Shown piece after piece: positions 51,898 through 64,000 of a stretch of 64,000 nucleotides of DNA. The notes under the pieces were generated by a model that was not told the DNA's origin, made no database searches, and saw only the letters and a list, made by a program, of their open reading frames with translations. Each line of letters starts with the position of its first letter. Positions within the stretch are counted from its first letter, which is position 1. The translations under genes and the position numbers were made by a program. Location of the stretch: assembly GCA_963662155.1 (NCBI GenBank), contig OY759274.1, positions 24,089,122 through 24,153,121 of the forward strand, written 5' to 3'. This stretch comes from Lamellibrachia columna (lineage: Eukaryota; Annelida; Polychaeta; Sabellida; Siboglinidae).

Positions 51898-52196
51898 AAT
51901 TCAACCTAATAAGCATATGTTTTGTTTGGGCAATTGGGCAATGAAAAAATGTAAAGGAATCTGTTCTTATAAGCATACACCAAAAAAATTTTCTCTAGAC
52001 GATAAGGTAACTGTTTAGCACTAGTAGTGTCATTTGGTGACTAGTGTAGAACTGAAAAATTGTGCCAACTGTTTAACACCAGATGGCGACACTTTTCAGT
52101 TGTTCCACACTAGTCAAATTACAATAATTTTGGATCCTGCTGATTAAAAAAGGGGTGTATGCTAATTAGGGCATGTACGCTTAATAGGTCGAATAC
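51898..52196. mobile_element. Foldback MITE, copy 2
   Basis: Same ends and palindromic interior as 29449-29737, in the same orientation. The AAACTGTTTAGCAC...AACTGTTTAACACC arms are preserved. Confidence 0.88.
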
Positions 52197-52994
52197 AGTA
52201 GTTTATTATCGCTATACTATATACAAACGATCAGACGCTATACCCTTAAGATATTATCAAGCTGAATGCAAACCATTGAAATGTTATTTCAAGAAAAATA
52301 TGGCAACCATGATAAAATGGATAAAGTAATTCCATCCATTGGAAATCATGCATAATAAAATTAGCATGTCTGGCTACTTTTTTCAGGTCAACTGTTACAT
52401 TGTTTCTAGAAAATCGTTATTATCATTTTGTGCATGAGAAAAGTAGGTGAGCACTTGTTAAAATAGTTTCTATGTAATGACTAGAGAGTAGTAAAAGAGA
52501 TTTTATAATTTCCAGAAGATTGCTACATCCATGAGAATGCATTTTACATTAGATACACCACAATTCATCTCTTTTAATATTCAGGAATGCAAAATTCCCT
52601 GACTTTCCATTTAAATAATTCAATTTCCCTGACCTTCAGAACATATTAAACATAGCCCAACCAATGATGTACACACAAACATGCATCTAAATCCTACAAG
52701 CACACCGTACTTCAGTCATATCACTTTCCCGACACACCCAAACCTCTTTATAGCTTTTTTCACATCAGCAGCCATTAATGTGAAAATCAATAATCAACAC
52801 AACTGAAATATTTCCACAAAAGCATATCTTCTTACATTCCCCTCACGATGTTGTGCAATATGCAATAAAATAGGCAGATTAATCATATTTCCCAACAATA
52901 AATAAAATTTTAGATTGATGACTTAGAAAACAAATGTAATGTTAATTTTCATAGGAATATAAGCTTCCTCATTATTCAGATTTGGCTATACAGA

Positions 52995-53807
52995 CAGGGT
53001 TGAAAAAATCATGATTTTTTATTTTTTTATTTTATTTAAATCAGATTTTTTTATTTATTTGATTTTTTTGAAATCTGGTATATAGACATTTATATAGATG
53101 TTGATATTTATAAACTCTTTCAAATGTGTTCTATTCAAATTGATTTGGGCACTTGTCTTAACAGAGGGTACAAGATTTTTGCTTATATAAAGACATTAGA
53201 CAATGTCCACAAGGCCTCACCCCTGTAGTTGCATAATCTGTCTTGGAAAGGAAAGCATGCTGTGTGTGTGGCTGTAGCAGTGCTAATTATTATTTGCTGA
53301 GAGAGTGGATTAGCACCGGTCCAGGGCTCTGTGTACTCTTAGGGTCTCCAACCAGACAACAAACTGGTACAGTATTAAACAATTGTAGCCCAGACTGTCT
53401 CACTTGAGTCAACATACTGAATTGGTAACAACTTCTGGCTTGAAAAGATGCTTCCTCTGGAAGACAAGTTTTTGTGGATTCAATGCATTCAGAAAGGGAA
53501 TAGCTCAAACATACACATTGTCATAAAATATTTGACTACCACGCTATCTGGTGTCAATACAGCTACAAGTGTGCACACATTGTGCTTTTGTATTAAAAAA
53601 ACATATAAAACTTTGTTGATCTCGATGCTTGTAAACAATTATTTGTGTTAAATTCATATAAATCAGCGATAAAAAAATTCGGAAGTAAAAAAAAATCATA
53701 AATCAATTATTTTTTTGGAGTGATTTAAATCATGATTAAATCAATGATTTAAATCAATGATTTAAATCAAATGATTTAAATCAAATGATTTAAATCAAAC
53801 AACCCTG
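52995..53807. mobile_element. hAT-like element with CAGGGTTG ends, copy 1
   Basis: Begins CAGGGTTGAAAAAATCATGA and ends ATTTAAATCAAACAACCCTG. Both sub-terminal regions consist of ATTTAAATC/TGATTT runs able to pair. No transposase frame. Related to 56506-57212. Confidence 0.72.
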
Positions 53808-53824
53808 AATATAGATAAACGAAG

Positions 53825-54435
53825 AAGAACAGTTTGATTGGAATCATTATATGCAATGAGGAAGAATAGTTTGATGGGACAGTAGGACTCATCATGAGCA
53901 ATGAGAAATAATGATTTTATGAGACGCATCAAAAACATTAAGGAAGAATAGTTTGATATGATACAGTACAAAAAAAATTTGGAAGAATAGTTTGATAAGA
54001 CACATTACAAACGATGCAGAAGAATAAGTTGATAGGACATATTATAAGCAATGAGGAAGAATAGTTTGATATGATAGTATTAAAAAAATTAGGAAGAATA
54101 GTTTGATAAGACACATTACAAACGATGCAGAAGAATAAGTTGATAGGACATATTATAAGTAATGAGGAAGAATAGCTTGCTGGGACATATTACAAGCAGT
54201 GAGGAAGAATAGCTTGATGGGGCATATTACAAGCAATGAGGAATAACAGTTTGATGGGGCATATTACAAGCAATGAGGAAGAATAGCTTGATGGGGCATA
54301 TTACAAGCAATGAGGAATAACAGTTTGATGGGGTATATTACAAGCAATGAGGAAGAATAGCTTGATGGGGCTTATTACAAGCAATGAGGAATAACAGTTT
54401 GATAGTACTGACACATTATAAGCAATAAGAAAGAA
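53825..54435. repeat. ~38-bp tandem repeat, about 15 copies
   Basis: Units of AAGAATAGTTTGATGGGACA followed by TATTACAAGCAATGAGG. The central units are the most alike. Confidence 0.93.
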
Positions 54436-55654
54436 TGGTTTACTGGATAAACTGACTGGAGGATGACCATGAATGCTAGCAAACATGTCAATCACCAGGT
54501 CTGACACATGTCAATCAATCAACACAAAAACATATGAAACATGTCACTCAACAGGAAATATGTAAGAGCAGATGGGAAGGTGATCTGAGCGACAGACCTG
54601 CTTCATGGAATATTAGAAGTCATTCATAATTGTCAACATTTAGTTGTTCGCACAAAATATACTAATTTAAATAAATGTCAGTCGCATGTGAAATGTGCCA
54701 CGCAGTGAACAGTTACAAACCCTCTATTGTTTTAAATTAACAGATCCTCCATGAGACTGTTGCCTAGCAACAAGATACATCAAGCTAATAAACATGGCCA
54801 CCGCCATCAGACACTCCATCATTTATCGCCCCAACATTTGTCTACACGAGATAAAAACAAAAGTAACATTGTTTCAGCTAGATTAGTATGTAAAAAAGCT
54901 TGATCTGACAGCTGCATGCTACCATGCTACTGCACACTACCTTATTAATGTAATATATTATATGTAAACACGGTTGCTAAGGCGAAGCTTGACAGAGGTC
55001 ACACTCATAATTAGAATTGTGACGTGGACCTGTGAGTTGTGTAATTGTTCACCGCAAGGCATCGCTACATTGATATTTGTTTTTCAGCCTGCAGAAACAT
55101 TATAAAGTGCTAGTTCAGGGAGGTAGGTCTGAGAATTGGTATGCTTTGTACAAATAGGGAAATGTCAACAATTGTAAACAACCCCTTAAAGGTGCCATAT
55201 TAAATACTCTGAAGAAGATAACAAATCCGCCCAGGAATATTGGAACTGGTTTTTATTTGGCATAATTAATACAGATAACAAAATGCATATGATATATATT
55301 CTACAAAGCCAAAACAACATAACAGTGACGTGCTGGGAAGAGATCACAATAACTGGATCAGCAAACCCAGGGAATCCCCAAGCCCATCATGGTGCTGAGA
55401 AAACATGTTTCCAGAGATGAATGCCCAGCACTCGAATTGGAAAGCAATAACTGACAAAAAACCGCTCCTTTCCCAGCTGTTGCTGACTCTCAATGCAGTG
55501 ACGACAGCAATAAACAAACAGGGAGTGATTGGATGGACAGTATGAAAACAGTCAGTTTGCTTCATTACCAGGGAACCTATTCCCAAACACTCTCACCAGA
55601 CGTGACGGAAATATCAGATATTAGTCTACCACAGGGTCTATGCGGCTCTGGGTT
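54436..55654. other. Intron upstream of exon 1, nothing recognised
   Basis: Unique-looking AT-rich sequence without exon or array. Confidence 0.5.
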
Positions 55655-55895
55655 GATCAGATTCAAGAGCTTTTCATTACATTTCAAGATTTTTTTAAGA
55701 TCAATACTTTGAAAATTTAGGACCTTCTTCAAAACAAATTCTGTACAAAATAACAAACGATCTAGGAGACATTTATTTATTTGGTGAATAAATTGTATCA
55801 TGATTAAAGAAGCATATCACTGAGTGATACGCAGTCTATCTCACATTTGTCAAATATAGCCTAGGGCGTTAATCTAGTTTGGTGAAATCAAGGGG
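55655..55895 (+). repeat. Dispersed repeat, copy 2 (pairs with 9985-10290)
   Basis: Same block order as 9985-10290, including AAGATCAATACTTTGAAAAT and GTATCATGATTAAAGAAG. Confidence 0.6.
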
Positions 55896-56348
55896 AGGGG
55901 GGGACTATGATTAAATGACATTGGTGTTGTTGATGTTTTGAGATGGCGTCTTAGTCTTGGCTGTTTTGGATATGAGATTTGTACCAATATATTTCAGGTT
56001 TTGCTTCATAGTAATAACGACTGATAAAATAGTTTTTGCTCATTTGCTGCCAAGTTGCAGCACTTGGTTTTTTTATGATCATATAAGACACGTTGACAAG
56101 TCAGATGATTCTACTGAACCAGCGTGTCCCTTGCTGGAAGTTGAACGATATTAGTTTTTTGACAAATTATTTCATTCTCAGTTTTTGTGGCATATGTATG
56201 GCTGTAGAATTGATGCTATATCTTGCTAGCTTGCTAGCAACGGGCCTTTCAAGCAGCTAAAGCTGCCATGTGATTACTACTTTCATGAAGTCTAGAAACT
56301 GGTCATTGCATAAATTTTGTATGGTCATCTGAAGCTGCATCAAATAGC

Positions 56349-56502
56349 AGGACGTCTACGGGGCACAGACCGCAGTTGATTGACGTCTACGGGGCACAGA
56401 CCGCAGTTGATTGACGTCTACCGGGCACAGACCACAGTTGATTGAAGTTGATTGACGTCTACAGGGCACTGACCACAGTTGATTGACGTGTATGGGGCAC
56501 AG
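56349..56502. repeat. 31-bp tandem repeat, about 5 copies
   Basis: Units GGGGCACAGACCGCAGTTGA followed by TTGACGTCTAC. It ends exactly at the CAGGGTTG tip of the next element. Confidence 0.92.
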
Positions 56503-56505
56503 ACC

Positions 56506-57212
56506 CAGGGTTGAAAAAAAATCATGATTTTTATTTAAAAAATTAAACAAATCAGATTTTTTTTTAATTTAAATCAGATTTATTTGATTTTTTTTATTTA
56601 TTTGATTTTTTTAAATCTAGTATATAGATATTTATTTAGATGTTTAAATTTGTAAACTCTTTCAAACATGTTCTATTCGAATCAATCTGGGTTCTTGTCT
56701 TAACAGAGGGTACATGATTTTTGCTTATATCAAGACATTAGACAATGTACACAAGGCCTCACCCCCTGTAGTTGCATAATTTGTCTTGGAAAGGAAAGCA
56801 TGATGTGTGTCCAGGGCTCTGTGTACTCTAAGGGTCTCTAACCAGAATACAAACTGGTACAGTATTAAACAACTGAGTCAACATACTGAATTGGTAACAA
56901 CTAGCACAAGCTATAAGTGGACTTTAATTCAGGGCTTCTGAGTTGAAAAGATACTTCCTCTGGAAGACACGTTTGTGTGGCTTCACTGCATTCAGAAAGG
57001 GAATAGCTCAAACATACACAATGCCATAAAATATTTGACTATCAGGCTATCTGGTGTCAATACAGCTACACAAGTGTGCACACTTTGAGTTTTGTATTAA
57101 AAAACATACAAAACTTTGTATTGATCTTGATGCTTGTAAACAATTATTTGTGTTAAATTCATATAAATCAACGATTAAAAAACCAGAAGTAAAAAAAAAT
57201 CATAAATCAATT
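56506..57212. mobile_element. hAT-like element with CAGGGTTG ends, copy 2 (3'-truncated)
   Basis: Begins CAGGGTTGAAAAAAAATCAT and follows 52995-53807 for about 700 bp (shared CACAAGGCCTCACCCC, CTTGGAAAGGAAAGCATG, CTGGTACAGTATTAAACAA). The second terminal repeat is missing. Confidence 0.78.
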
Positions 57213-57433
57213 GCAAATTTGCAGGCACTACATCTGAAATACTTCCGGAAGTCTAACTGCAGTCTGACCCCTTTAGAGACACAGTGACTGGTCTGGGGGA
57301 GTTTTATGATAACTACCAAGATAATGGCCCAGTCCCCTAAGTACACTTCAGTGACACTATACATGGCACTATGCAGCAGTTAGTGTCTGCAAGTGATTTC
57401 TCATTGCTCTCTCCGTCTGTCTCCTATCTCCTA

Positions 57434-57660
57434 CTGCAATGCTTGTCAAGTTCTCCTGGGTCAAATCATGCTCAAATTGAAATATGACCAATACGGTGCT
57501 CTACTGCAATGCTTGTCAAGTTCTCCTGGGTCAGATCATGCTCAAATTGAAATATGACCAATACGGTGCTCTACTGCAATGCTTGTCCAGTTCTCCTGGG
57601 TCAGATCATGCTCAAATTGAAATATGACCAATACGGTGCTCAACTGCAATGCTTGCCCAG
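57434..57660. repeat. ~79-bp tandem repeat, 3 copies
   Basis: CTACTGCAATGCTTGTCAAG, then TTCTCCTGGGTCAGATCATG and AAATATGACCAATACGGTGC, nearly identical copies. Confidence 0.93.
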
Positions 57661-57744
57661 TACATGTAGTTACCAGAGTAGGATAAGCAAATAATCCCGG
57701 ACACTGGTCGGATATAATTATGATTTTGCAATATATATGAATTC

Positions 57745-58070
<326 letters not shown>

Positions 58071-58569
58071 GTTATTTATTAGTATAAATTTTTTACATGT
58101 ATTTATATTTTTAACTTGTTTATTTCTTAACTTGTTTATTTTTCACTTGCTTATTTTTAACTGTGTTTATTTATTTAACTTGTTTATTTTTATTTTATTT
58201 ATTTTATAATTCATACTTATATGTACATGGGTTTATCTGATCAAAATGAAAGTATTCATATTCATATATTTGTACTCATACTATAAATTATACTAACAAA
58301 AAGGCAATACCCAGTAGTCTTTACACCACTGATGTCCGAATGTACATCATGATTAAGCAATTAGCATATACACACAGAGACATGCTGTGCTGGCACGCAC
58401 AACTACACAGTGCATGCATGCCATCAGACCAATCCCATGACACAGACAAACATTGACTGTGCTAATGAAAAGGGCAGTCCAGACACTGTACTCAGCCATC
58501 GACTAGTGAGATGAAGGAAGCAAGACTCTCTCCAGTCATCCGCGTTGACAGCATCATGCGGAGATGCAT

Positions 58570-58680
58570 TTCTAAGAGCCTATTCTATTCTAAGCTCCTA
58601 TTCTATTCTAACAGCCTTTTCTATTCTAAGCTCCTATTCTATTCTAAGAGCCTATTCTATTCTAACAGCCTATTCTATCT
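58570..58680. repeat. CTATTCTATTCTAAG-type tandem repeat
   Basis: About seven units of 16-17 bp (CCTATTCTATTCTAAGAG and variants). Confidence 0.9.
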
Positions 58681-58769
58681 GCAGAGGCAGGGAGTGGATA
58701 ATCCATGGATAGGTGTGAAAACGCCTTTATTATCGCTCAGCTATTCCATGTTCTTTTTGTGTATCACAC

Positions 58770-59515
58770 GGACATGATGTACATGTGTGCAATGACACAT
58801 ACATGATGTACATAGGTGTTATGACACATACTTGATGTACATGTGTTATGACATGTACATGATGTACATGTGTGTTATGACACGTACATGATGTACATGT
58901 GTGTTATGACACGTACATGATGTACATGTGTGTTATGACACGTACATGATGTACATGTGTGTTATGACATGTACATGATGTACATGTGTGTTATGACACA
59001 TACATGATGTACACGTGTGCAATGACACATACATGATGTACATGTGTGTTATGACACGTACATGATGTACATGGGTGTTATGACACGTACATGATGTACA
59101 TGTGTGCAATGACACATACATGATGTACATGTGTGTTATGACACGTACATGATGTACATGTGTGTTATGACATGTACATGATGTACATGTGTGTTATGAC
59201 ACATACATGATGTACACGTGTGCAATGACACATACATGATGTACATGTGTGTTATGACACGTACATGATGTACATGGGTGTTATGACACGTACATGATGT
59301 ACATGTGTGCAATGACACATACATGATGTACATGTGTGTTATGACACGTACATGATGTACATGTGTGTTATGACATGTACATGATGTACATGTGTGTTAT
59401 GACACATACATGATGTACACGTGTGCAATGACACATACATGATGTACACGTGTGCAATGACACGTACATGATGTACATGGGTGTTATGACACGTACATGA
59501 TGTACATGTATGTGA
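58770..59515. repeat. 29-bp minisatellite with a 203-bp higher-order period
   Basis: About 25 units of ACATGATGTACATGTGTGTT followed by ATGACACGT. Variant order repeats every 203 bp (7 units). Each unit contains the self-complementary word ACATGTACATGATGTACATGT in part. Confidence 0.97.
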
Positions 59516-59519
59516 AAAG

Positions 59520-60710
59520 AACTCATTTGTAGCATACTCTGATAACAGTTTGCCGTATTTGTGGTCATGTAACGGATTCTCTCCGATTGCAACATACCCT
59601 GCAGGCAGAGAGACTGGAGGGACCCGGAGTCTCTCTAGGTTATTCTATTTGCTTGAACACTTTTTCACATTAAAACTTATTGTTTTTCAGTTCACCACAA
59701 CTCAAAATACTCAACTGTGGGTGTCAACTGATGTAGGCAGTGGTGATCTCTTTCAAACAATGTCACAGAAATTTAGTATGTAAGATTGGAACACTTGTGG
59801 ATAAACGTAAATAAGAAAGTTGGCTTTCACACATCGGTACCCTTGATGGCGTAGTGTTCAGGCGTGAGTGGTAATATGACAAATATGCTATGTCAGTGTG
59901 TCTGGGTAGAAGTGTTCCTGTCATTTCCCACACATTAGTCAATATATCATCCAGCAACATTCAGCCAATATCTAGTCACAACATGTGCCCAGTGAAGCAT
60001 GTCCACATCATCTGCTTGACCAATATGACTGTTGAATATGATGTAGCACAAACAAACAATTCAGGACGATAGATAATTAATCCGTGAAATATTAAACTCT
60101 ACTGCACATTTAATGTTATTTTACAAATAGGCCTACTGTCTTTCTTGGAAGTGTCGTCGAATTACTCAAATCTCTCAGCTTTCCTTGGCTATAAACCACC
60201 TGTGACTCAGCCTAGCAAAATCGTTTATTGACTTACTAGAAACCTTAGCCAAACTGATACATGCTTCAAACTGTAATGCTTCAAATAATTATTGCCCTAC
60301 ATGCTTTAAATTGCCATATACCTCAAACGTTTTGGCTTGGCATAATACTGGGACCAACACGCACCTCAAACTGCCATTTCCAGTGGACTGTCATATGCCC
60401 CAAATTGACATTTTCCTTGGACACATTTTCAAGCCAGTTGGTAAAATGTCACAGCACTCAGTGTTTCTCATGTCGACATAGATGTAATATATTGTATGGT
60501 TTTTGTGTTGAATACTGTTTTGTCGTCTTTGGGACAAATAAATATTTCCTGTTTCCTGTATGGTTTATTGAGGGCTTAGCAGCAAGTTCTTTTTGGATTG
60601 TACATTGATTTTAATTCCTAAAAACAACATACATTTTTTCTGATCAGTTCATAAGCGAAATAAATACACATTATATGACATTCTGCAGCAAACATGTAAG
60701 TAATACTAGT
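59520..60710. other. Intron sequence, nothing firm
   Basis: No exon found. 60465-60560 (GGGACAAATAAATATTTCCTG) looks like a retroelement tail, but too little remains to assign. Confidence 0.4.
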
Positions 60711-61016
60711 ACCATATTTAACCAATTAAGTGTACATGCCCAAATTAGCATACACCCCCTATTTTAATCAGCAGGATCCATATTTTTTTTATTTGACTAG
60801 TGTGGAACAACTGTAAAGTGTTGCCATCTGATGTTAAATAGTTGGCACCACTTGTTCTACACTAGTCACAAAACGACACTACTCTAGTGTTAAACAATTA
60901 TCTTATTGTCTAGAGGAACACCTTCTGGTGTACGTTTATAAGAACAGATTCCTTGACATTTTTCATGGCCCAATTTTTGCTCAAACGTACTGTATGATTA
61001 TTAAGTCGAATATGGC
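60711..61016. mobile_element. Foldback MITE, copy 3 (inverted)
   Basis: Reverse-complement relation to the copies at 29449 and 51898. TTAATCAGCAGGATCC, GACTAGTGTGGAACAACTG and AACAGATTCCTTGACA blocks are conserved. Confidence 0.87.
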
Positions 61017-61624
61017 ATATGACAAATAACCTGAACTGGCAACCTAGACTATGTAAACATGATTGGTTAATTTAATCCATGGGAATCAGTCTTCCTAATA
61101 GCCAACCTATGTCCAGCGGACAGCACTTGGGGTAGCCATGGCGATGCTGGACAATCTCCAATCATTTGTATAAGAAAAATTCATCAATGGGAATTTAATG
61201 GTCAGTTGTGACACAAGTGAATTCCATTAAACCCTGAATAATCATTAAACTAAAATGTGCAAAACACATACGGAATAGTTAGAAATATGATCTAATTAAA
61301 TAGTATGTGTAATCTTGCTATATCAATGACCTCACTGGATGAACAATGTAAAATCAATACCCTGGAAATGATCAAATTGGTGATGCCTAGCTAGTCATCC
61401 TGGGCAAATAAACCTCCGGCAGATACCAAAGTGCATCATCATCAGATGTCTCTTCACATCAAAGACACAATCAATGCAATATGCAGTAAAGACATTCATT
61501 GCATGATTGGGTAAGTTGATCAGCATTCAAATGACACAGACCTCCAAACTCTCCTGGATTGTCCAAGAAATCACCGTTTACATGCCACCTCCCACCCAAC
61601 ATTGTAAATCCCCTGGAAATGACA

Positions 61625-61785
61625 GCAGGACTCCCCTCAGTACAGTCTCCCCCTCAGTACAGTCTCCCATTCAGTACAGTCTCCCCCTCAGTACAGTCTC
61701 CCCCTCAGTACTGTCTCCCCCTCAGTACTGTCTCCCCCTCAGTACTGTCTCCCCCTCAGTACTGTCTCCCCCTCAGTATTGTAAT
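61625..61785. repeat. 17-bp minisatellite TCAGTACTGTCTCCCCC, about 9 copies
   Basis: Alternating CAGTACAGT and CAGTACTGT variants. ACAGTACTGT-type palindromes in each unit. Confidence 0.95.
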
Positions 61786-62305
61786 GATAACTACAGTGGC
61801 ACTTGGAATAGTGCATACCTCTGCCATTTGGAACAGTTCATCAGTTTCAATATGCAAGTAAGATAAGTATGTTTGCAAGCTTTCAACATACATCTGCTTA
61901 TTTCAGTAAAATTGCATTATGAATGACAACATGAACTGAAGTAAAAATTATGAAAACTCAGATGAAAATTATGTTTCCTAAGTTCCCAGAATCCTGACTC
62001 AGAACACACCAGAAGCCGTATGTTGCAGCTTGAAAACAATCAAATTTAACAAGATCGCCATCCAAGGCAAAGACAATTTCTATGGGAGCTTCTACGGGTG
62101 CTCCCTATCATGAACAGGGACGTGCAACAGTTACCAGCAAGGGACCACAGAAGATTTAGGGTGGAAATGTCTGTGATGGGGAGTTCATTCCAGAATTTAG
62201 GCACAGCCACAGAAAATGTGCACATGCCCGGGCAGCCCAGCTAATACACATAGACGAGGTGATATTCCCATAAACCACATGTCAGTCAGACTCAGACTAT
62301 GGGAA
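61786..62305. other. Intron sequence, nothing recognised
   Basis: No exon; see the weak resemblance of 62105-62260 to 37335-37480. Confidence 0.4.
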
Positions 62306-63236
62306 CAGGGTTGGCAGTTTTCTGACAGGACAGTTTCTACCGTGGTTTAAACAATGGTTTCGACCATCTCGTCAGAAATACCTTTCTGACATCAAAATGT
62401 CAGAAACTGACATTTTCTTTAAAAAAATTATCACATGCCATTTTGTTTAATGTGTAGATTGTATATTAAAACAATGTAGTAATGCTTTAGTAACCTGTTA
62501 CATGTCAGCTTCATTGTGTAAGATTAAAAAAATCAATATAAAAAGAAAGATTCAAAGCAGATCCAGGCAATCATTTGAAGTCCCAATTTCCAGAGCTGAA
62601 CTATTAAGTGAGCTACAAAATTTTTTTTAAGAGTATTGTCTGAGCTTGCTTTTATCATATGTGCACTTGTCTATGCTTGATGGAGGTATAAGTTGATTGG
62701 CCCAATGCTTTCTACTCAGCAAGTTGCTTGGCCAGCTGCCTGTTGCTATACCTTCACATGGAGATACACTGTTACATGTGAAAGAAGTGCAAATTGATTA
62801 CCCACATTTTTTTTAGACATTAGAATAGTGACTTTAATAGTGCTAGTAGCACCACTGTGTGCACCAACCATGTTTAAGGGTGGAAGACCAGTTAAGGCTG
62901 TGTGGGAATATTTTGTTGAAATGGAAAGTAATGGAAAACAGTTGCTAGATGCAAGTTCTGTGGTCACCAGATTTCACCCAAATGTGATAGAATACTGGTC
63001 CATCACACCAAGTGCAGAAAATCATAAATTATATAGCATGTATTAGATTCTGGCAGTTTCTGATGGATTTCTGACAGTTTCTGATGGATTTCTGACAATT
63101 TCTGACAGTTTCTAACAAATTTCTGACAGTTTCTGACGTATTTCTGACAGTTTATGACGTAAGAAACCCGCCAGAAACCAGTTTCTGACATTATCACATC
63201 AGAAATACCTTTCTGACTGTCACAAACCCAACCCTG
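62306..63236 (+). mobile_element. hAT-type DNA element, ~930 bp, with BED-finger-like relic
   Basis: Ends CAGGGTTGGCAGTTTTCTGA and, inverted, CAGGGTTGGGTTTGTGACAG. Flanking 8-mers TATGGGAA and AATGGGAA differ by one base, as expected of an 8-bp hAT target duplication. Sub-terminal TTTCTGACAG motifs are numerous at both ends. The plus strand at 62865-62940 reads GGRPVKAVWEYFVEMESNGK, like the start of a BED zinc finger of hAT transposases; the frame ends soon after, so no active enzyme. Confidence 0.85.
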
Positions 63237-63854
63237 AATGGGAATAACATCAAACCATTCTTCCTTCAACTGGTTACGTTACCGTTTATCCATCACATCG
63301 TAAGCTTATTATTGTCATCTGATCATCTGCCCTAGTAGACAGTGCTCAAACAGCAAAGGAGTCATCAATAATTCTATCAGGCAGAATCAATACATCAGGG
63401 AGTGGCTGTATATATAATTAGATGAGCAGCAATTACATGGACAGAATGTTAAATACACTAATGCATCAAATGTCAAACTTGATCACTGTATTAAAAACTG
63501 TTAGCTTTCACCATAAATGAATGATGGCAGAGATTAATCAAATGTCAAATGGTCTGGATTATCTGTAAATTTGCATGGTGGAAAACCACAAATAACCAGT
63601 TTTAGCCAGTATGACACAAATTAACCTCCAAAGCCGGAAACCACAAGTTTAGAACTACACACATTAGGAATCAATTAATAGTAGAATCTTAAACATTAAA
63701 AATTTGCATAATTTCCAGCACCAGAAGAAAACACGCAAAAAACATTTATACTAAATATCAAAAAGTAGAAAAGCATAGTCACCACTCCTGCTAATACAAA
63801 GTAGGAAAATACTAGAAGAGGTACATATGATTAATGCCTAGGCTCATTATTACG
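63237..63854. other. Intron sequence, nothing recognised
   Basis: AT-rich, no exon or repeat identified. Confidence 0.5.
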
Positions 63855-64000
63855 CTGTTGAAGAATCAAAACAATGGAAGTCTATTTTTATGTTCACCAC
63901 GTGGTTGGATGGATATGCGTCTATTAGACCAACTTCTAACACAACAAAACGGACTTTCATCAAAATGTGTTACAAGTTAGTGTAAGAGACACATCCAACC
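63855..64000. mobile_element. Foldback repeat F, copy 2, cut by the window end
   Basis: GCTGTTGAAGAATCAAAACA and GGTTGGATGGATATGCGTCT match the complement/other arm of 57745-57952. The second arm (TTAGTGTAAGAGACACATCC) is at the very end. Confidence 0.72.

Noticed and set aside
58770..59515. CRISPR-like array
   Set aside because: No unique spacers between constant repeats; the whole unit is repeated, so it is a minisatellite in a eukaryotic intron. The same holds for all other arrays here.

Overview
The window is from an animal nuclear genome. It has a many-exon gene with GT-AG introns, tRNA-derived SINEs, non-LTR and Penelope-like retroelement fragments, cut-and-paste DNA transposons, MITEs and very abundant minisatellites. 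No bacterial or viral gene organisation is visible. The species is a marine-invertebrate-like animal. Amphioxus is one candidate, because I recall minisatellites that span splice junctions being described there, but the sequence alone does not fix the species.

One gene dominates. On the minus strand, 37 consecutive exons between 51433 and 6131 encode 2095 codons of a neurobeachin/LRBA-family protein (a BEACH-domain scaffold of vesicle traffic; Drosophila rugose and C. elegans sel-2 are relatives). I placed every splice junction by hand. All 37 exons join in phase without a stop, and the summed coding length of 6285 nt is a multiple of three. The part present runs from about residue 95 of the vertebrate proteins through the concanavalin A-like domain, the DUF4704/armadillo-like region, a long acidic Glu/Lys-rich linker, DUF1088 and the first strands of the PH-BEACH domain. 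The first ~95 residues (upstream, above 51433) and the rest of PH, BEACH and WD40 (below 6131) are not found in the window.

Layout from left to right: 1-6130 is the open intron after the PH exon, with a CpG-rich stretch unlike the rest. 6131-51433 holds the 37 exons with introns full of tandem arrays and transposons. 51434-64000 is upstream intron with MITEs, hAT-like elements and minisatellites.

The most interesting structure is a recurring one. At nine exon ends the splice junction itself (a few to about 50 exon bases plus the donor or acceptor) is the repeating unit of an adjacent tandem array. Window exons 2, 8, 14, 25 and 34 have donor arrays, and exons 4, 15, 21 and 33 have acceptor arrays. 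Intron 14 carries such arrays at both ends. At exon 15 the unit is 66 bp (22 codons), in frame with the exon, and each unit has its own acceptor. Other points of note are a TTAA-flanked long-inverted-repeat element nested in an older repeat, a 20-bp satellite that grew inside a SINE copy, two SINE families sharing one tRNA-like head, and the CpG-rich left end where a nested gene or promoter could lie.
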